DNA of 33,233 nt. Origin: Planctomycetota bacterium. GTDB lineage: Bacteria > Planctomycetota > PUPC01 > JACPCR01. The first letter of the stretch is position 1. Every line of letters starts with the position of its first letter. A program made the position numbers and the translations under genes. This document shows, one piece after another, positions 1 through 7,744 of the stretch. The notes below the pieces were generated by a model. The model did not search any database and was not told the DNA's origin. It saw nothing but the letters and a program-made list of their open reading frames with translations. The stretch lies in assembly GCA_027625095.1 (NCBI GenBank), contig JAQBXN010000101.1, positions 1-33,233 on the forward strand, read 5' to 3'.

Positions 1-111
1 GCTCTTCCTTCTTCTTTTTCCTCGTCCGTCCGAATCCTTGGGAAGCTCTTCCTTCTTCTTTTTCCTCGTCTTTCCGAATCCTTGGGAAGCTCTTCCTTCT
101 TCTTTTTCCTC
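1..111. repeat. 44-bp tandem repeat, 2.5 copies
   Basis: Units lie at 1-44 and 45-88, with a partial third unit at 89-111. Each begins GCTCTTCCTTCTTC and ends CCTTGGGAA; units 1 and 2 differ by only two bases in the middle. The array is strongly pyrimidine-rich on the plus strand. It ends seven bases before the AAAGGAG ribosome binding site of the first gene, so it fills that gene's upstream region. It may continue beyond the left edge. The unit length is not a multiple of three, so it is unlikely to be a coding repeat. Confidence 0.9.
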
Positions 112-131
112 TACACCAAAGGAGCTCAGTC

Positions 132-1268
132 ATGAAGTACGCTAACACCATCACCTGTCTGCTCGCAGTAAGCTACTGGGCAAACGCCGCCGAAGTCAAA
201 ACCGCCATCGCCGAACAGAAGGGCCCGACCATCCAGGTTGCCATTCTGCTCGACACCAGTGGGAGCATGTCTGGTCTCATCGAGCAGGCCAAGACCCAGC
301 TCTGGAAAGTTGTCAATGAATTCGCTCTCGCAGAACAGAACGGCAAACGTCCGGATCTGCAAGTTGCCCTCTACGAATACGGTAAAAGCTCTGTTCCAGC
401 TTCCGATGGATATGTCCGCCTGATCGTACCACTCTCTACGGATCTCGATAAAGTTTCCGAGCAGCTATTTGCGCTCAGCACCAACGGCGGCGAAGAATAC
501 TGCGGCAAGGTGATCAAGGCCGCAGCGGAGTCCCTCGCCTGGAGCAACGACGCCAAGGACTACAAAGTCATCTTCATCGCGGGAAACGAGCCCTTCACTC
601 AGGGTGACGTGGACTACAAAGACGCCTGCATAATCGCCATCACCAAGGGCATCATGGTCAATACCATCTTCTGCGGCCCCATTCAGGAGGGTATTTCCAC
701 ACAATGGAAAGACGGTGCGCTTCTGGCAGACGGCTCCTACATGAACATCGACCAAAACAAAGAGGTTGTCGCTATCAAGGCCCCGCAAGACGAAGAAATC
801 AGCCGGCTCGGCCTCGAGCTTAACAAGACTTATATCCCCTTCGGCGCTCAGGGCGTCGCCAACAAAGAGCGCCAGGAGCAACAGGAAGCGAACACCCAGT
901 CAGCCGGCCAGGGCAGTTTCGTTCAGCGTCAGATATCCAAGGCGTCCGGCTACTATCGCAATGCTTCCTGGGATCTCGTTGATGCCTGCAAAGAGGGCAA
1001 AGTAGAACTGACCAAGCTGAAGAAAGAGGATCTCCCCGCCGAACTTCAAAAGCTCTCCCAAGAAGATCTCGACACCTACGTCGAAACGAAGCGGAGCGAG
1101 CGCGCCAAAGTCCAGAAAGAGATAAACGATCTTAATACCGCCCGCCGCGCCTACATCGACAAAGAGCGTAACGCCCTTGCCGCAACAAAGGGTGAGGACA
1201 CTCTCGACGCAGTAATGATCAGAACCGTCCGCGGACAAGCTGAAAAAAAGGCCTACATTTTCAAGTAG
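132..1268 (+). CDS. Exported von Willebrand factor A (VWA) domain protein
   Basis: This 378-residue protein starts with a short signal-peptide-like stretch (about residues 1-20, ending Ala-Asn-Ala-Ala). The VWA domain follows at once, with a complete first MIDAS motif DTSGS at residues 41-45. VWA domains bind a divalent metal and protein ligands. The last 100 residues are charged, helical and Lys/Glu-rich, probably coiled coil. The start is set by AAAGGAG at 118-124, seven bases before the ATG. There is no partner gene upstream in the window and a repeat-filled gap of about 155 bp follows, so it may be monocistronic. It is the first of three VWA proteins in the window and lacks the VIT domain of the other two. 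The fold is secure; the function is unknown. Confidence 0.9.
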   Translation: MKYANTITCLLAVSYWANAAEVKTAIAEQKGPTIQVAILLDTSGSMSGLIEQAKTQLWKVVNEFALAEQNGKRPDLQVALYEYGKSSVPASDGYVRLIVPLSTDLDKVSEQLFALSTNGGEEYCGKVIKAAAESLAWSNDAKDYKVIFIAGNEPFTQGDVDYKDACIIAITKGIMVNTIFCGPIQEGISTQWKDGALLADGSYMNIDQNKEVVAIKAPQDEEISRLGLELNKTYIPFGAQGVANKERQEQQEANTQSAGQGSFVQRQISKASGYYRNASWDLVDACKEGKVELTKLKKEDLPAELQKLSQEDLDTYVETKRSERAKVQKEINDLNTARRAYIDKERNALAATKGEDTLDAVMIRTVRGQAEKKAYIFK

Positions 1269-1294
1269 GAAACAGAACGGAGTGGGAGATAGAT

Positions 1295-1425
1295 TGGAAA
1301 AATGGAGAAATGGAGTGATGGAGGAATGGCCCCATCACTCTGGCCCAGTATTTCAGCGCTCCATTATTTCAAAACCACCACTCCAACACTCCACCACTCC
1401 AACACTCCACTCCTCCATTCCTCCA
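1295..1425. repeat. Inverted pair of 8-bp-period arrays (TGGAG / CTCCA)
   Basis: The left arm, 1295-1329, is TGGAAAAA, TGGAGAAA, TGGAGTGA, TGGAGGAA, TGG: an exact 8-bp period. The right arm, 1378-1425, is six 8-bp units: CCACTCCA, ACACTCCA, CCACTCCA, ACACTCCA, CTCCTCCA, TTCCTCCA. TGGAGGAATGG (1319-1329) is the exact reverse complement of CCATTCCTCCA (1415-1425), so the arms can pair. The last A of the right array is the first base of the response regulator ATG. Related arrays occur near 16286 and 20646. Confidence 0.85.
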
Positions 1426-2150
1426 TGAGCCGCATCCTCGTCATTGAAGACGATTCATCCATCCGGCAGGGCATCGTAGATGCGCTTGAATTCGACGGCT
1501 TCAAAACCCTTGAAGCCGCCGAAGGCCACAAGGGCCTGGCGCTTGCCCTCAAGTGTGATTACGACTTGTTGTTGCTTGACCTGGTTTTGCCTGGCATGGA
1601 CGGCCTCGAAATTCTTCGCGAGATCCGCAGGCACCGGCCGACGCAACCAGTAATCATCCTCACTGCCCGAGGCGCGGAAAACGATCGCGTTCAGGGACTT
1701 CGACTCGGTGCTGACGACTACGTCGTTAAGCCGTTCAGCGTGAAAGAGCTCCTGGCCCGTATCGATGCCGTCATTCGTCGCTCACCGGAACGGCCAACCG
1801 GGATAGAAGAGGTCGATTTCCCCGGCGGCCGAGCCGACCTCAAACGGTGTGAAGTTCGCTTCGAGGATGGCGAGAGTACGTCGCTTTCCGAAAGGGAAAT
1901 GGAAATCCTTGCCTATCTTGCCCGCAACTCCGGCCGAGCTATTTCGCGTGACGAAATCCTCACCCGCGTCTGGCGTATCAGCACCCGCGGCGTCGAGACC
2001 CGTACCATCGATATGCACATAGCCCGCCTCCGTGAGAAGCTCCGCGACAACAAGGAAAATCCCAAAGTCATTCTCACCGTCCGCGGCAAGGGCTACATGC
2101 TCGCCACGCCCTCTGCATCAACCATTAACCATCAACCATTCTTCGAATGA
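1425..2150 (+). CDS. OmpR/PhoB-family response regulator
   Basis: A 241-residue two-component response regulator. The receiver domain (about residues 1-120) has acidic pair D9/D10, phosphoacceptor D52, T80 and K102 in the expected order. A C-terminal winged-helix DNA-binding domain (about 140-230) carries the usual helix ending near RTIDMHIARLREKL. The frame is open from an ATG at 1302, but the 41 extra residues would be encoded by the 8-bp arrays. The ATG at 1425 gives the canonical receiver start MSRILVIEDD and is preferred, although neither start has a good ribosome binding site. It overlaps the kinase gene by ATGA (2147-2150), so the two are translationally coupled. Target genes are not evident. 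Confidence 0.93.
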   Translation: MSRILVIEDDSSIRQGIVDALEFDGFKTLEAAEGHKGLALALKCDYDLLLLDLVLPGMDGLEILREIRRHRPTQPVIILTARGAENDRVQGLRLGADDYVVKPFSVKELLARIDAVIRRSPERPTGIEEVDFPGGRADLKRCEVRFEDGESTSLSEREMEILAYLARNSGRAISRDEILTRVWRISTRGVETRTIDMHIARLREKLRDNKENPKVILTVRGKGYMLATPSASTINHQPFFE

Positions 2151-3910
2151 GTCGCCCCTGGCAAATCTGGGTTATTGCAGGCATCTGCCTTGCCATCGGC
2201 GTCGCGGCCATGAGTTGGACTAGCCTTACCGTTCTGCGACTCGATCAAGCCGAAACCGAAGCTCGTGCCAATGCCCGTCTTGAAGAAAACGTCCGCCTTG
2301 CCCTGTGGCGGATGGACGCTGCCATGGCTGAAATCATCGGAGTTGAAAACGCCCGCTCGCATTCTGCATACAACTCCTTCTATCAAACCGAGCGGGCCTA
2401 CACCAAGCTCTACGCCGAGATTCAGAAAGGAGAAGTGTTGGTGCCTTCGCCGCTTTTGGTCGGTGAGGAAAAGTACATCAGACTTCACTTTCAAATCAGC
2501 CCCGAAGGTAAAGTAACTTCACCGCAGGTGCCGTCGGGCAATATGCGTGATATCGCCGAGGTCAAGTATGTGAGTCACGAGAAAATCGTCGAATCAGAGA
2601 AGGTGCTGCGGCAATTTCGAAGCCTCGTGCCGGCCTCCGCTTTGGTTGGCACGGCGCTTCAGACTCCAACGAACGAGTTCATCTATAACATTTCGCAGGG
2701 GCAACAAGAGCTGCAACAGATTGCGAATGACAGTCCCGTTCTTTGGCAGGAACAAAGGAACAACCTGGAACTTCAGAAGCGTTCAAAGTCCGCTTATGCA
2801 GGTTTCAGGAAACCAGGAGTCGAGGACGTCCTGGTGGAGCAGTCAGTCATAGAAACCGGAATCATGAAACCCGTCTGGATTGGAGACGAACTCGTTTATG
2901 CCCGAGAGGTCTCACAGGGAGGCAAGGTTACGATCCAAGGTATCTGGATCGATTGGCCTGACATTCGGAAATGGCTGCTCGATGAAATCAAGGACCTGTT
3001 CAGTGAAGCCCAACTCGAACCGGTCAAGGAAACGAATCCTTCCTCACCGTTGCGAATGCTTGCATCAGTGCCGGTCAGACTTGCACCAGGCCAACCTGCG
3101 GTTGGTATCGGTCCAGGTGATTCGCCCATCCGGCTGACACTCTTCATGGCTTGCGCGGGTCTGGTCGTCGCCATGGTCGCGGTCATCACTCTGCTTTTCG
3201 GAGTGGTTGCCTTGAGCGAACGCCGAGCCGCATTCGTTTCAGCCGTGACCCATGAACTTCGCACGCCCTTGACCACTTTTCGTATGTATTCTGAAATGCT
3301 CGCTGAAGGAATGGTCAAGGACGAATCGAAACGCAAGCAATACCTCAACACACTCTGCGTAGAAGCTGATCGTCTCAGCCATCTCGTCGAAAATGTTCTT
3401 TCCTACGCCCGTCTCGAACGTGGCCGCTCCGGCGGGCAGATCGAAGATGTCCACCTCTCTGAAATTGTGGAGCGCATCGAGGAACGCCTGGCCGCCCGCG
3501 CTGAGCAAAACGGCATGCGGGTAGAGGTCGATGTAAGCGCCAAGATGCCAAAGGTTCGCACGGATTCCTCCGCCGTCGAGCAGATCCTCTTCAACCTGGT
3601 CGATAATGCGTGCAAGTATGCAGCGGAAGCCGAAGACAAAACCATCCACGTTGAAACCGGCAGTAACGGCTTTGCCGGGATCCTGCGTGTGCACGATCAC
3701 GGGCCTGGAATCGAACGCTCCGATGCCGCCCGTCTGTTCCAGCCTTTTACCAAATCGGCAACTGAAGCTGCCCACACCGCGGCAGGTGTCGGACTCGGCC
3801 TCGCACTCTCCAGACGCCTCGCCCGCCAGCTCGGAGGCGACCTCAAACTTGAGAACGGCGGTCAGCCTGGCGCCAGTTTCGCCTTGACCTTGCCGCTATC
3901 GACCTCTTAG
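2147..3910 (+). CDS. Membrane sensor histidine kinase
   Basis: A 587-residue kinase and evident partner of the upstream regulator. It has a membrane helix at about residues 8-30, a roughly 300-residue periplasmic sensor region of no recognised type, a second helix at about 330-356, and a cytoplasmic kinase core. The H-box is VTHELRTPL with the phosphorylated His at 369. The N-box is FNLVDNACKYA (about 482-492), G1 is DHGPGI (about 517-522) and G2 is GVGLGLALS (about 547-555). All catalytic motifs are intact. The sensor region is mostly helical near the membrane and shows no recognised PAS or HAMP domain. The signal detected cannot be read from the sequence. Confidence 0.94.
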   Translation: MSRPWQIWVIAGICLAIGVAAMSWTSLTVLRLDQAETEARANARLEENVRLALWRMDAAMAEIIGVENARSHSAYNSFYQTERAYTKLYAEIQKGEVLVPSPLLVGEEKYIRLHFQISPEGKVTSPQVPSGNMRDIAEVKYVSHEKIVESEKVLRQFRSLVPASALVGTALQTPTNEFIYNISQGQQELQQIANDSPVLWQEQRNNLELQKRSKSAYAGFRKPGVEDVLVEQSVIETGIMKPVWIGDELVYAREVSQGGKVTIQGIWIDWPDIRKWLLDEIKDLFSEAQLEPVKETNPSSPLRMLASVPVRLAPGQPAVGIGPGDSPIRLTLFMACAGLVVAMVAVITLLFGVVALSERRAAFVSAVTHELRTPLTTFRMYSEMLAEGMVKDESKRKQYLNTLCVEADRLSHLVENVLSYARLERGRSGGQIEDVHLSEIVERIEERLAARAEQNGMRVEVDVSAKMPKVRTDSSAVEQILFNLVDNACKYAAEAEDKTIHVETGSNGFAGILRVHDHGPGIERSDAARLFQPFTKSATEAAHTAAGVGLGLALSRRLARQLGGDLKLENGGQPGASFALTLPLSTS

Positions 3911-3915
3911 TGTGG

Positions 3916-3934
3916 CGCGGATTTCTAATCTGCG
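3916..3934. repeat. REP-like hairpin CGCGGATT-TCT-AATCTGCG
   Basis: Eight-base arms (3916-3923 and 3927-3934) with a 3-base loop pair completely if one G-T wobble is allowed. The hairpin starts six bases after the kinase stop codon and has no T-run, so it is not a classic intrinsic terminator. It is read as a short dispersed palindrome; copies elsewhere in the genome cannot be checked here. Confidence 0.5.
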
Positions 3935-3982
3935 ATCTGCCGTATGGCGAAGGTCAAGAATCTAACCCACGACCATCGAATC

Positions 3983-4987
3983 ATGTCCACTTCACTCCAA
4001 CAGTCCGCGCTGGTAATCGATTCCCACAACGATTCAATCGTCGCCCACATCCGCCGTAATTTGAGTATGGCCGGGAAGGACAAGCCTGCAGGACATGCCG
4101 GAACTGTCCGCTACCTGCGCGAGCACCTCGAAAGCTCAGACGTTCAGCTCAACTTCAGCAAAATGAAACAGGGCGGCCTTGACGCCGCTTTCTTTGCCGT
4201 GGATGTCACCAGGGCCTGGCACAATCACCTGGCTTATGCGATGGACGCCTTCGGCTTCTTTCACCAGGAGGTCAAAGCGAATCAAGACACCATCCTGATA
4301 GCCCGTTGCGCTGGTGACATCACAGAGGCGAAAGAAGCCGGCAAGCTCGCCGCTGTTCTCGTCATTGAAAACAGCGAAGGCATCGACCGTAGCCTGAATA
4401 CGCTGCATTCACTCTACGAAGCTGGCGTTCGTTCCATCGGCATTACCCACAACCTGAACACCTGGGCTTCCACAGGGAACGCGGAGGAGCACCGAAATTC
4501 CGGCCTGACGAACTTCGGTGTTGACCTCGTCAAAGAGATGAATGAGCTCGGCATGCTCGTTGATGTCTCACACATCAGCGAGCGAGGCTTTTATGATGTC
4601 CTGGATATCACAGCTCACCCTATCATCGCGTCACACAGCAACTGCAGAGCACTCTGGGAACACTCACGCAATCTGAGAGACGACCAGATCAAAGCCATCG
4701 CTGAAAACGGTGGTGTTATCGGTGTGACCTTCGTTCGCAATTTCGTCGACGACCGAAACCCCACATTTGAAAAGCTCATGGATCACATCGAGCACGTCAT
4801 CCAATTGGTCGGGCCGGACCATGCAGGTATCGGTTCCGATTTCGATGGAGGCGGGGATCTCGTTTCTGATGCCACTGATTATCCATCCATCACAGATGCA
4901 CTTCAGCAGAGAGGACATTCGGACGAGGTCATCAGAAAGGTCCTTGGCCAGAATCATCTTCGAATATTTCAGGCAGTATGCGGCTAA
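3983..4987 (+). CDS. Membrane-dipeptidase family protein (peptidase M19)
   Basis: A zinc-dependent dipeptidase of the renal dipeptidase family, which hydrolyses dipeptides including D-amino-acid forms. Numbered from the upstream ATG at 3944, metal ligands are visible in family order: H28/D30 (SHND), Glu142 or Glu145 (IENSEG), H210 (DVSH) and H231 (ASHSN), then GSDFDG near residue 300. The ATG at 3983 (residue 14) is chosen because it gives a typical short lead-in to the HxD motif. The ATG at 3944 would add 13 residues and begins next to a REP-like hairpin. Neither start has a clear Shine-Dalgarno. There is no signal peptide, so it is probably cytoplasmic. It is followed after 6 bp by an alpha/beta hydrolase. 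Confidence 0.9.
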   Translation: MSTSLQQSALVIDSHNDSIVAHIRRNLSMAGKDKPAGHAGTVRYLREHLESSDVQLNFSKMKQGGLDAAFFAVDVTRAWHNHLAYAMDAFGFFHQEVKANQDTILIARCAGDITEAKEAGKLAAVLVIENSEGIDRSLNTLHSLYEAGVRSIGITHNLNTWASTGNAEEHRNSGLTNFGVDLVKEMNELGMLVDVSHISERGFYDVLDITAHPIIASHSNCRALWEHSRNLRDDQIKAIAENGGVIGVTFVRNFVDDRNPTFEKLMDHIEHVIQLVGPDHAGIGSDFDGGGDLVSDATDYPSITDALQQRGHSDEVIRKVLGQNHLRIFQAVCG

Positions 4988-4993
4988 CTTTTC

Positions 4994-6022
4994 ATGAACG
5001 TAAGCAACGACATCATTGTGGCGTCTCAAAAGGCCCCCCTGACAGGACAATTTAACGGGACCGGGAAGAAAGAATTCAAGGATTGGAAATCCAAGTTCAG
5101 TAAAAGACTATTCAATCTTCTGGGTGACAGTTCACCTCCTGCCAAGTGGCACACACATGAGCAAACACGCACCGAATTTGATGACCATACAAGATTGGAG
5201 TATCTCCTCCTGGCTGATGACGTCCCGGCAGTACCCTTGTATTTGCTTATTCCAAAGGGGCCCGCACAAGATGCCTCTTTACCCGCTGTTCTCTGCGTCC
5301 ACGGCCACGGCTTGTACGGGCATCACCCCGTAGTCGGCAGAAATGATTTACCGGGAGTCCCCGACGCTATAAAAACTGCACATTACGATTACGGCCTGCA
5401 ATTCGTACGCAGGGGATACGTTGTTGCCGCCCCCTGCATGATTCCCTTCGGCGACCGAGTTGAAAGAGATGCCTGCGGTTCCGACCCCTGCGCGGTCACA
5501 TTTGTGAGGATGCAGGCTCTGGGAAAACTGCTGATCACGGAAAACCTGAGAGACCTCAGATGGGCCATCGATTTTCTATGTTCAAGACCCGAAATAGACA
5601 GGAAGAGAATCGGCTGCGCGGGCTTATCTTACGGAGGCCGGATGAGCATGTTAACGGCGGCAGTCGACAAGCGGATAAAAGTGGCCGCAGTGAGTGGCGC
5701 ACTCAATCTGCTCCAGGAACGGATAACCGGCCCTTATAGCTGTGGCTCCCAGATTATTCCTGGTCTGCTGCAACACGGAGATTTCTCTGAGATAGGCTCC
5801 CTGATCGCGCCGCGTGCCTGCATCTGGGAAACAGGCTCAACGGATGCCCTGATAGTACCAGGCTGGTCGGATACCTTTCGCGACCGATTGCTCCGTGCGT
5901 ATCGTGCCGCAGGTAAAGAAGGTAATCTCTATTTCGACCGCTTCGAAGGCGGCCATCGCTGGAACGGTGAAGTCGCTTATCCCGTATTCGACAGAACTCT
6001 AAGAATGGAGAATCACGAATGA
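4994..6022 (+). CDS. Alpha/beta hydrolase (dienelactone hydrolase / acetyl-esterase-like)
   Basis: A 342-residue alpha/beta-hydrolase-fold enzyme without a signal peptide. The oxyanion-region motif VHGHGLYGHH lies at about residues 102-111. The nucleophile elbow GLSYGG places the catalytic Ser at 212. A probable Asp at 284 (GSTDALI) and His at 321 (EGGHRW) complete the triad. The layout resembles the large-lid hydrolases annotated as acetylxylan esterase or dienelactone hydrolase; the substrate is unknown. The gene begins 6 bp after the M19 stop and ends in an ATGA overlap (6019-6022) with the next gene, so the three are very probably one operon. Having peptidase, esterase and amidase activities together suggests breakdown of a small amide/ester compound; this is inference. 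Confidence 0.85.
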   Translation: MNVSNDIIVASQKAPLTGQFNGTGKKEFKDWKSKFSKRLFNLLGDSSPPAKWHTHEQTRTEFDDHTRLEYLLLADDVPAVPLYLLIPKGPAQDASLPAVLCVHGHGLYGHHPVVGRNDLPGVPDAIKTAHYDYGLQFVRRGYVVAAPCMIPFGDRVERDACGSDPCAVTFVRMQALGKLLITENLRDLRWAIDFLCSRPEIDRKRIGCAGLSYGGRMSMLTAAVDKRIKVAAVSGALNLLQERITGPYSCGSQIIPGLLQHGDFSEIGSLIAPRACIWETGSTDALIVPGWSDTFRDRLLRAYRAAGKEGNLYFDRFEGGHRWNGEVAYPVFDRTLRMENHE

Positions 6023-6849
6023 AAATGCTCAGGATTGGACTCGCGCAAGTCAATCAAACGGCTGATTTTGATACCAACGAAAAGACTATTTTCGATTACG
6101 TCGAAAAGGCCGGCGAAGCGGGTGTGCAAGTGCTCTGTTTTCCAGAGACGCAGACGGTCGGCTATCGGGTTGATATCGCTACCCCTGAGACACCTGTGCC
6201 CGTCGAGAAATTGAAGGCCCTCAATGAGAAACTGGCAAAGAGATGCGGCGAATTGGGCCTGGCATGCATTCTTGGCACGGAAGTCCCTAACGGTGATGCA
6301 AAACCATTTAATGCGGTCGTTATCATTTCTGAGAAAGGCGAAATCCTCGGCACTCACCACAAGACCAAACTTACACCCTTGGATGCGATAGCCTATTCAC
6401 CCGGTGAGGGTTTCAAAGTTTTCGAGTTTTTTGGAGTTAAGACCGGAGTCGTCATCTGTTTTGAAGGTTTTCGATTCCCTGAGACGACCCGTGAGGTTGT
6501 TCGTCAGGGCGCGCAATTAGTTTTCCACCCCCAGAACAACACCACCCGTCCGAATGACTGGAAGATTCCAGTCCATCATTCGATGATCGTCACTCGCGCT
6601 GCTGAAAACACCATCTGGTTCGCCTCATGTAATACCTGCTTGAGGCCCCACCAGAACTGTCTCTCTCTGATAGTCGCGCCGGATGGCCAGATAGTGGCCC
6701 AATCAGAATTCAGAACAGAACAATTACTGGTCGCTGATATCGATATCGACCAGGCAACCAGAGCCATGTTTAATTTTGATACTGATGGCTGCGCAGACGT
6801 GCTCTTCGGCGATACGGTGAAGCGAGAGGAATACACCCGCCACGGATGA
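6019..6849 (+). CDS. Carbon-nitrogen hydrolase (nitrilase superfamily amidase)
   Basis: A 276-residue cytoplasmic enzyme that cleaves amide or nitrile C-N bonds. The Glu-Lys-Cys triad is present: E43 in FPETQTVGY, K117 in HHKTKL, and C147 in VVICFEGFRFPE. The start follows GGAG at 6006-6009 and overlaps the hydrolase stop. Its stop codon is unusual: the last codons (His-Gly-stop) are the first nine bases of a 17-bp tandem array that continues downstream to 6908. The natural C-terminus may therefore have been altered when the array arose. Likely partners are the two upstream hydrolases. The exact substrate (carbamoyl-putrescine, omega-amide or other) cannot be decided. Confidence 0.9.
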   Translation: MKMLRIGLAQVNQTADFDTNEKTIFDYVEKAGEAGVQVLCFPETQTVGYRVDIATPETPVPVEKLKALNEKLAKRCGELGLACILGTEVPNGDAKPFNAVVIISEKGEILGTHHKTKLTPLDAIAYSPGEGFKVFEFFGVKTGVVICFEGFRFPETTREVVRQGAQLVFHPQNNTTRPNDWKIPVHHSMIVTRAAENTIWFASCNTCLRPHQNCLSLIVAPDGQIVAQSEFRTEQLLVADIDIDQATRAMFNFDTDGCADVLFGDTVKREEYTRHG

Positions 6850-6908
6850 AGAAGGGCCACGGATGAAGAAGGGCCACGGATGAAGAAGGGCCACGGATGA
6901 AGAAGGGC
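6841..6908. repeat. Left array: four perfect 17-bp repeats
   Basis: CACGGATGAAGAAGGGC is repeated four times without mismatch (6841-6857, 6858-6874, 6875-6891, 6892-6908), with no spacers. It is the reverse complement, bar one base per unit, of the 16-bp array at 7745-7840 on the other side of the GxxExxY gene. The first unit supplies the stop codon of the upstream amidase. Confidence 0.97.
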
Positions 6909-6937
6909 CAGAACAAGTATCTTCACGGGAGCAATTT

Positions 6938-7729
6938 ATGATTCACAAAGACAAGACAGGTTTACTTATTGGTGGGTTGTTTGAGGTCCACAATGAAGTT
7001 CGACAGGGTCGGGACGAGCCTGACTATCATGAAGCGTTTAAAGCCTGGCTTGAGGAGATGCGAATTCCATTCATAAGTAAGCCGCTTCATGAATTGCGAT
7101 TGCACGGTCAAGTGGCTCACCGAATGTATCCTGATTTTGTTGCATGGGATCTGATTGTTATCGAGCTGAAGGCCAAGGCTCGGGCTCTCAGGACCGGAGA
7201 ATTTGCACAACTGTTTAACTATCTCAAGTGCCGCCGGGGCCCAGTGGGTATGATTGTAAATTTGGGCCTGGAGCGAGTAGTTCATGAGAGAGTTGTGTTT
7301 GATGTCCCGGAGTACGAGAAACAAGAGGATTGGTCAGAGTGGTCAGGAGCCATCGCTGGTGAGGACAGGAAGGCTGGAGAACAGATTCGACAGGCCCTGA
7401 ACTACATCTACGAACAGCACCAAACTGGTTACAGCCATGAACCTACAGAGAATCTGATCAAGTTTGAACTGCAGTATCGCCGCCTTGATTATGTTAAATC
7501 ACCAGTCGCAGAGACTTTCTTCAGAGGAAGCAAGATTGGCGAGTCCAGCCTCGATTGCATGGTCATCGATAACTCCATCCTACTTGTCTTCACCACCCTG
7601 TTCGATGACAACCTATTCAATGTAAGCAGGGCCAGGAATTATATAGATCTTCTCGGATTGGAATGGGCCGTAGCCATTAACTTCGGCAAAAAAGTACTCG
7701 ACATCAAGGCCCTGCGGAGATCAAAATGA
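6938..7729 (+). CDS. GxxExxY-family protein, tandem two-domain form (PD-(D/E)XK-like)
   Basis: A 263-residue protein. The first half shows the name-giving motif GRDEPDY (G24, E27, Y30), then D66 (YPDFV), E76-x-K78 (IELKAK) and the QLFNYL segment at 91-96, matching a PD-(D/E)XK nuclease-like core. Usual family members are about 125-130 residues. The second half (about 145-263) appears to repeat the domain: MVIDNSILLVFTT aligns with FVAWDLIVIELKA, and RNYIDLLGLEWAVAINFG with FNYLKCRRGPVGMIVNLG. Its E-x-K is lost, so it would be inactive. The biochemical role of the family is not established. Base use seems more AT-rich than the flanking genes. The start follows CGGGAG by six bases. Confidence 0.82.
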   Translation: MIHKDKTGLLIGGLFEVHNEVRQGRDEPDYHEAFKAWLEEMRIPFISKPLHELRLHGQVAHRMYPDFVAWDLIVIELKAKARALRTGEFAQLFNYLKCRRGPVGMIVNLGLERVVHERVVFDVPEYEKQEDWSEWSGAIAGEDRKAGEQIRQALNYIYEQHQTGYSHEPTENLIKFELQYRRLDYVKSPVAETFFRGSKIGESSLDCMVIDNSILLVFTTLFDDNLFNVSRARNYIDLLGLEWAVAINFGKKVLDIKALRRSK

Positions 7730-7744
7730 GCCTTTGATTCAGTT

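Noticed and set aside
1302..1424. 41-residue N-terminal extension of the response regulator
   Set aside because: It is encoded by the 8-bp arrays and precedes a canonical receiver start at 1425; kept only as a possible translated leader.
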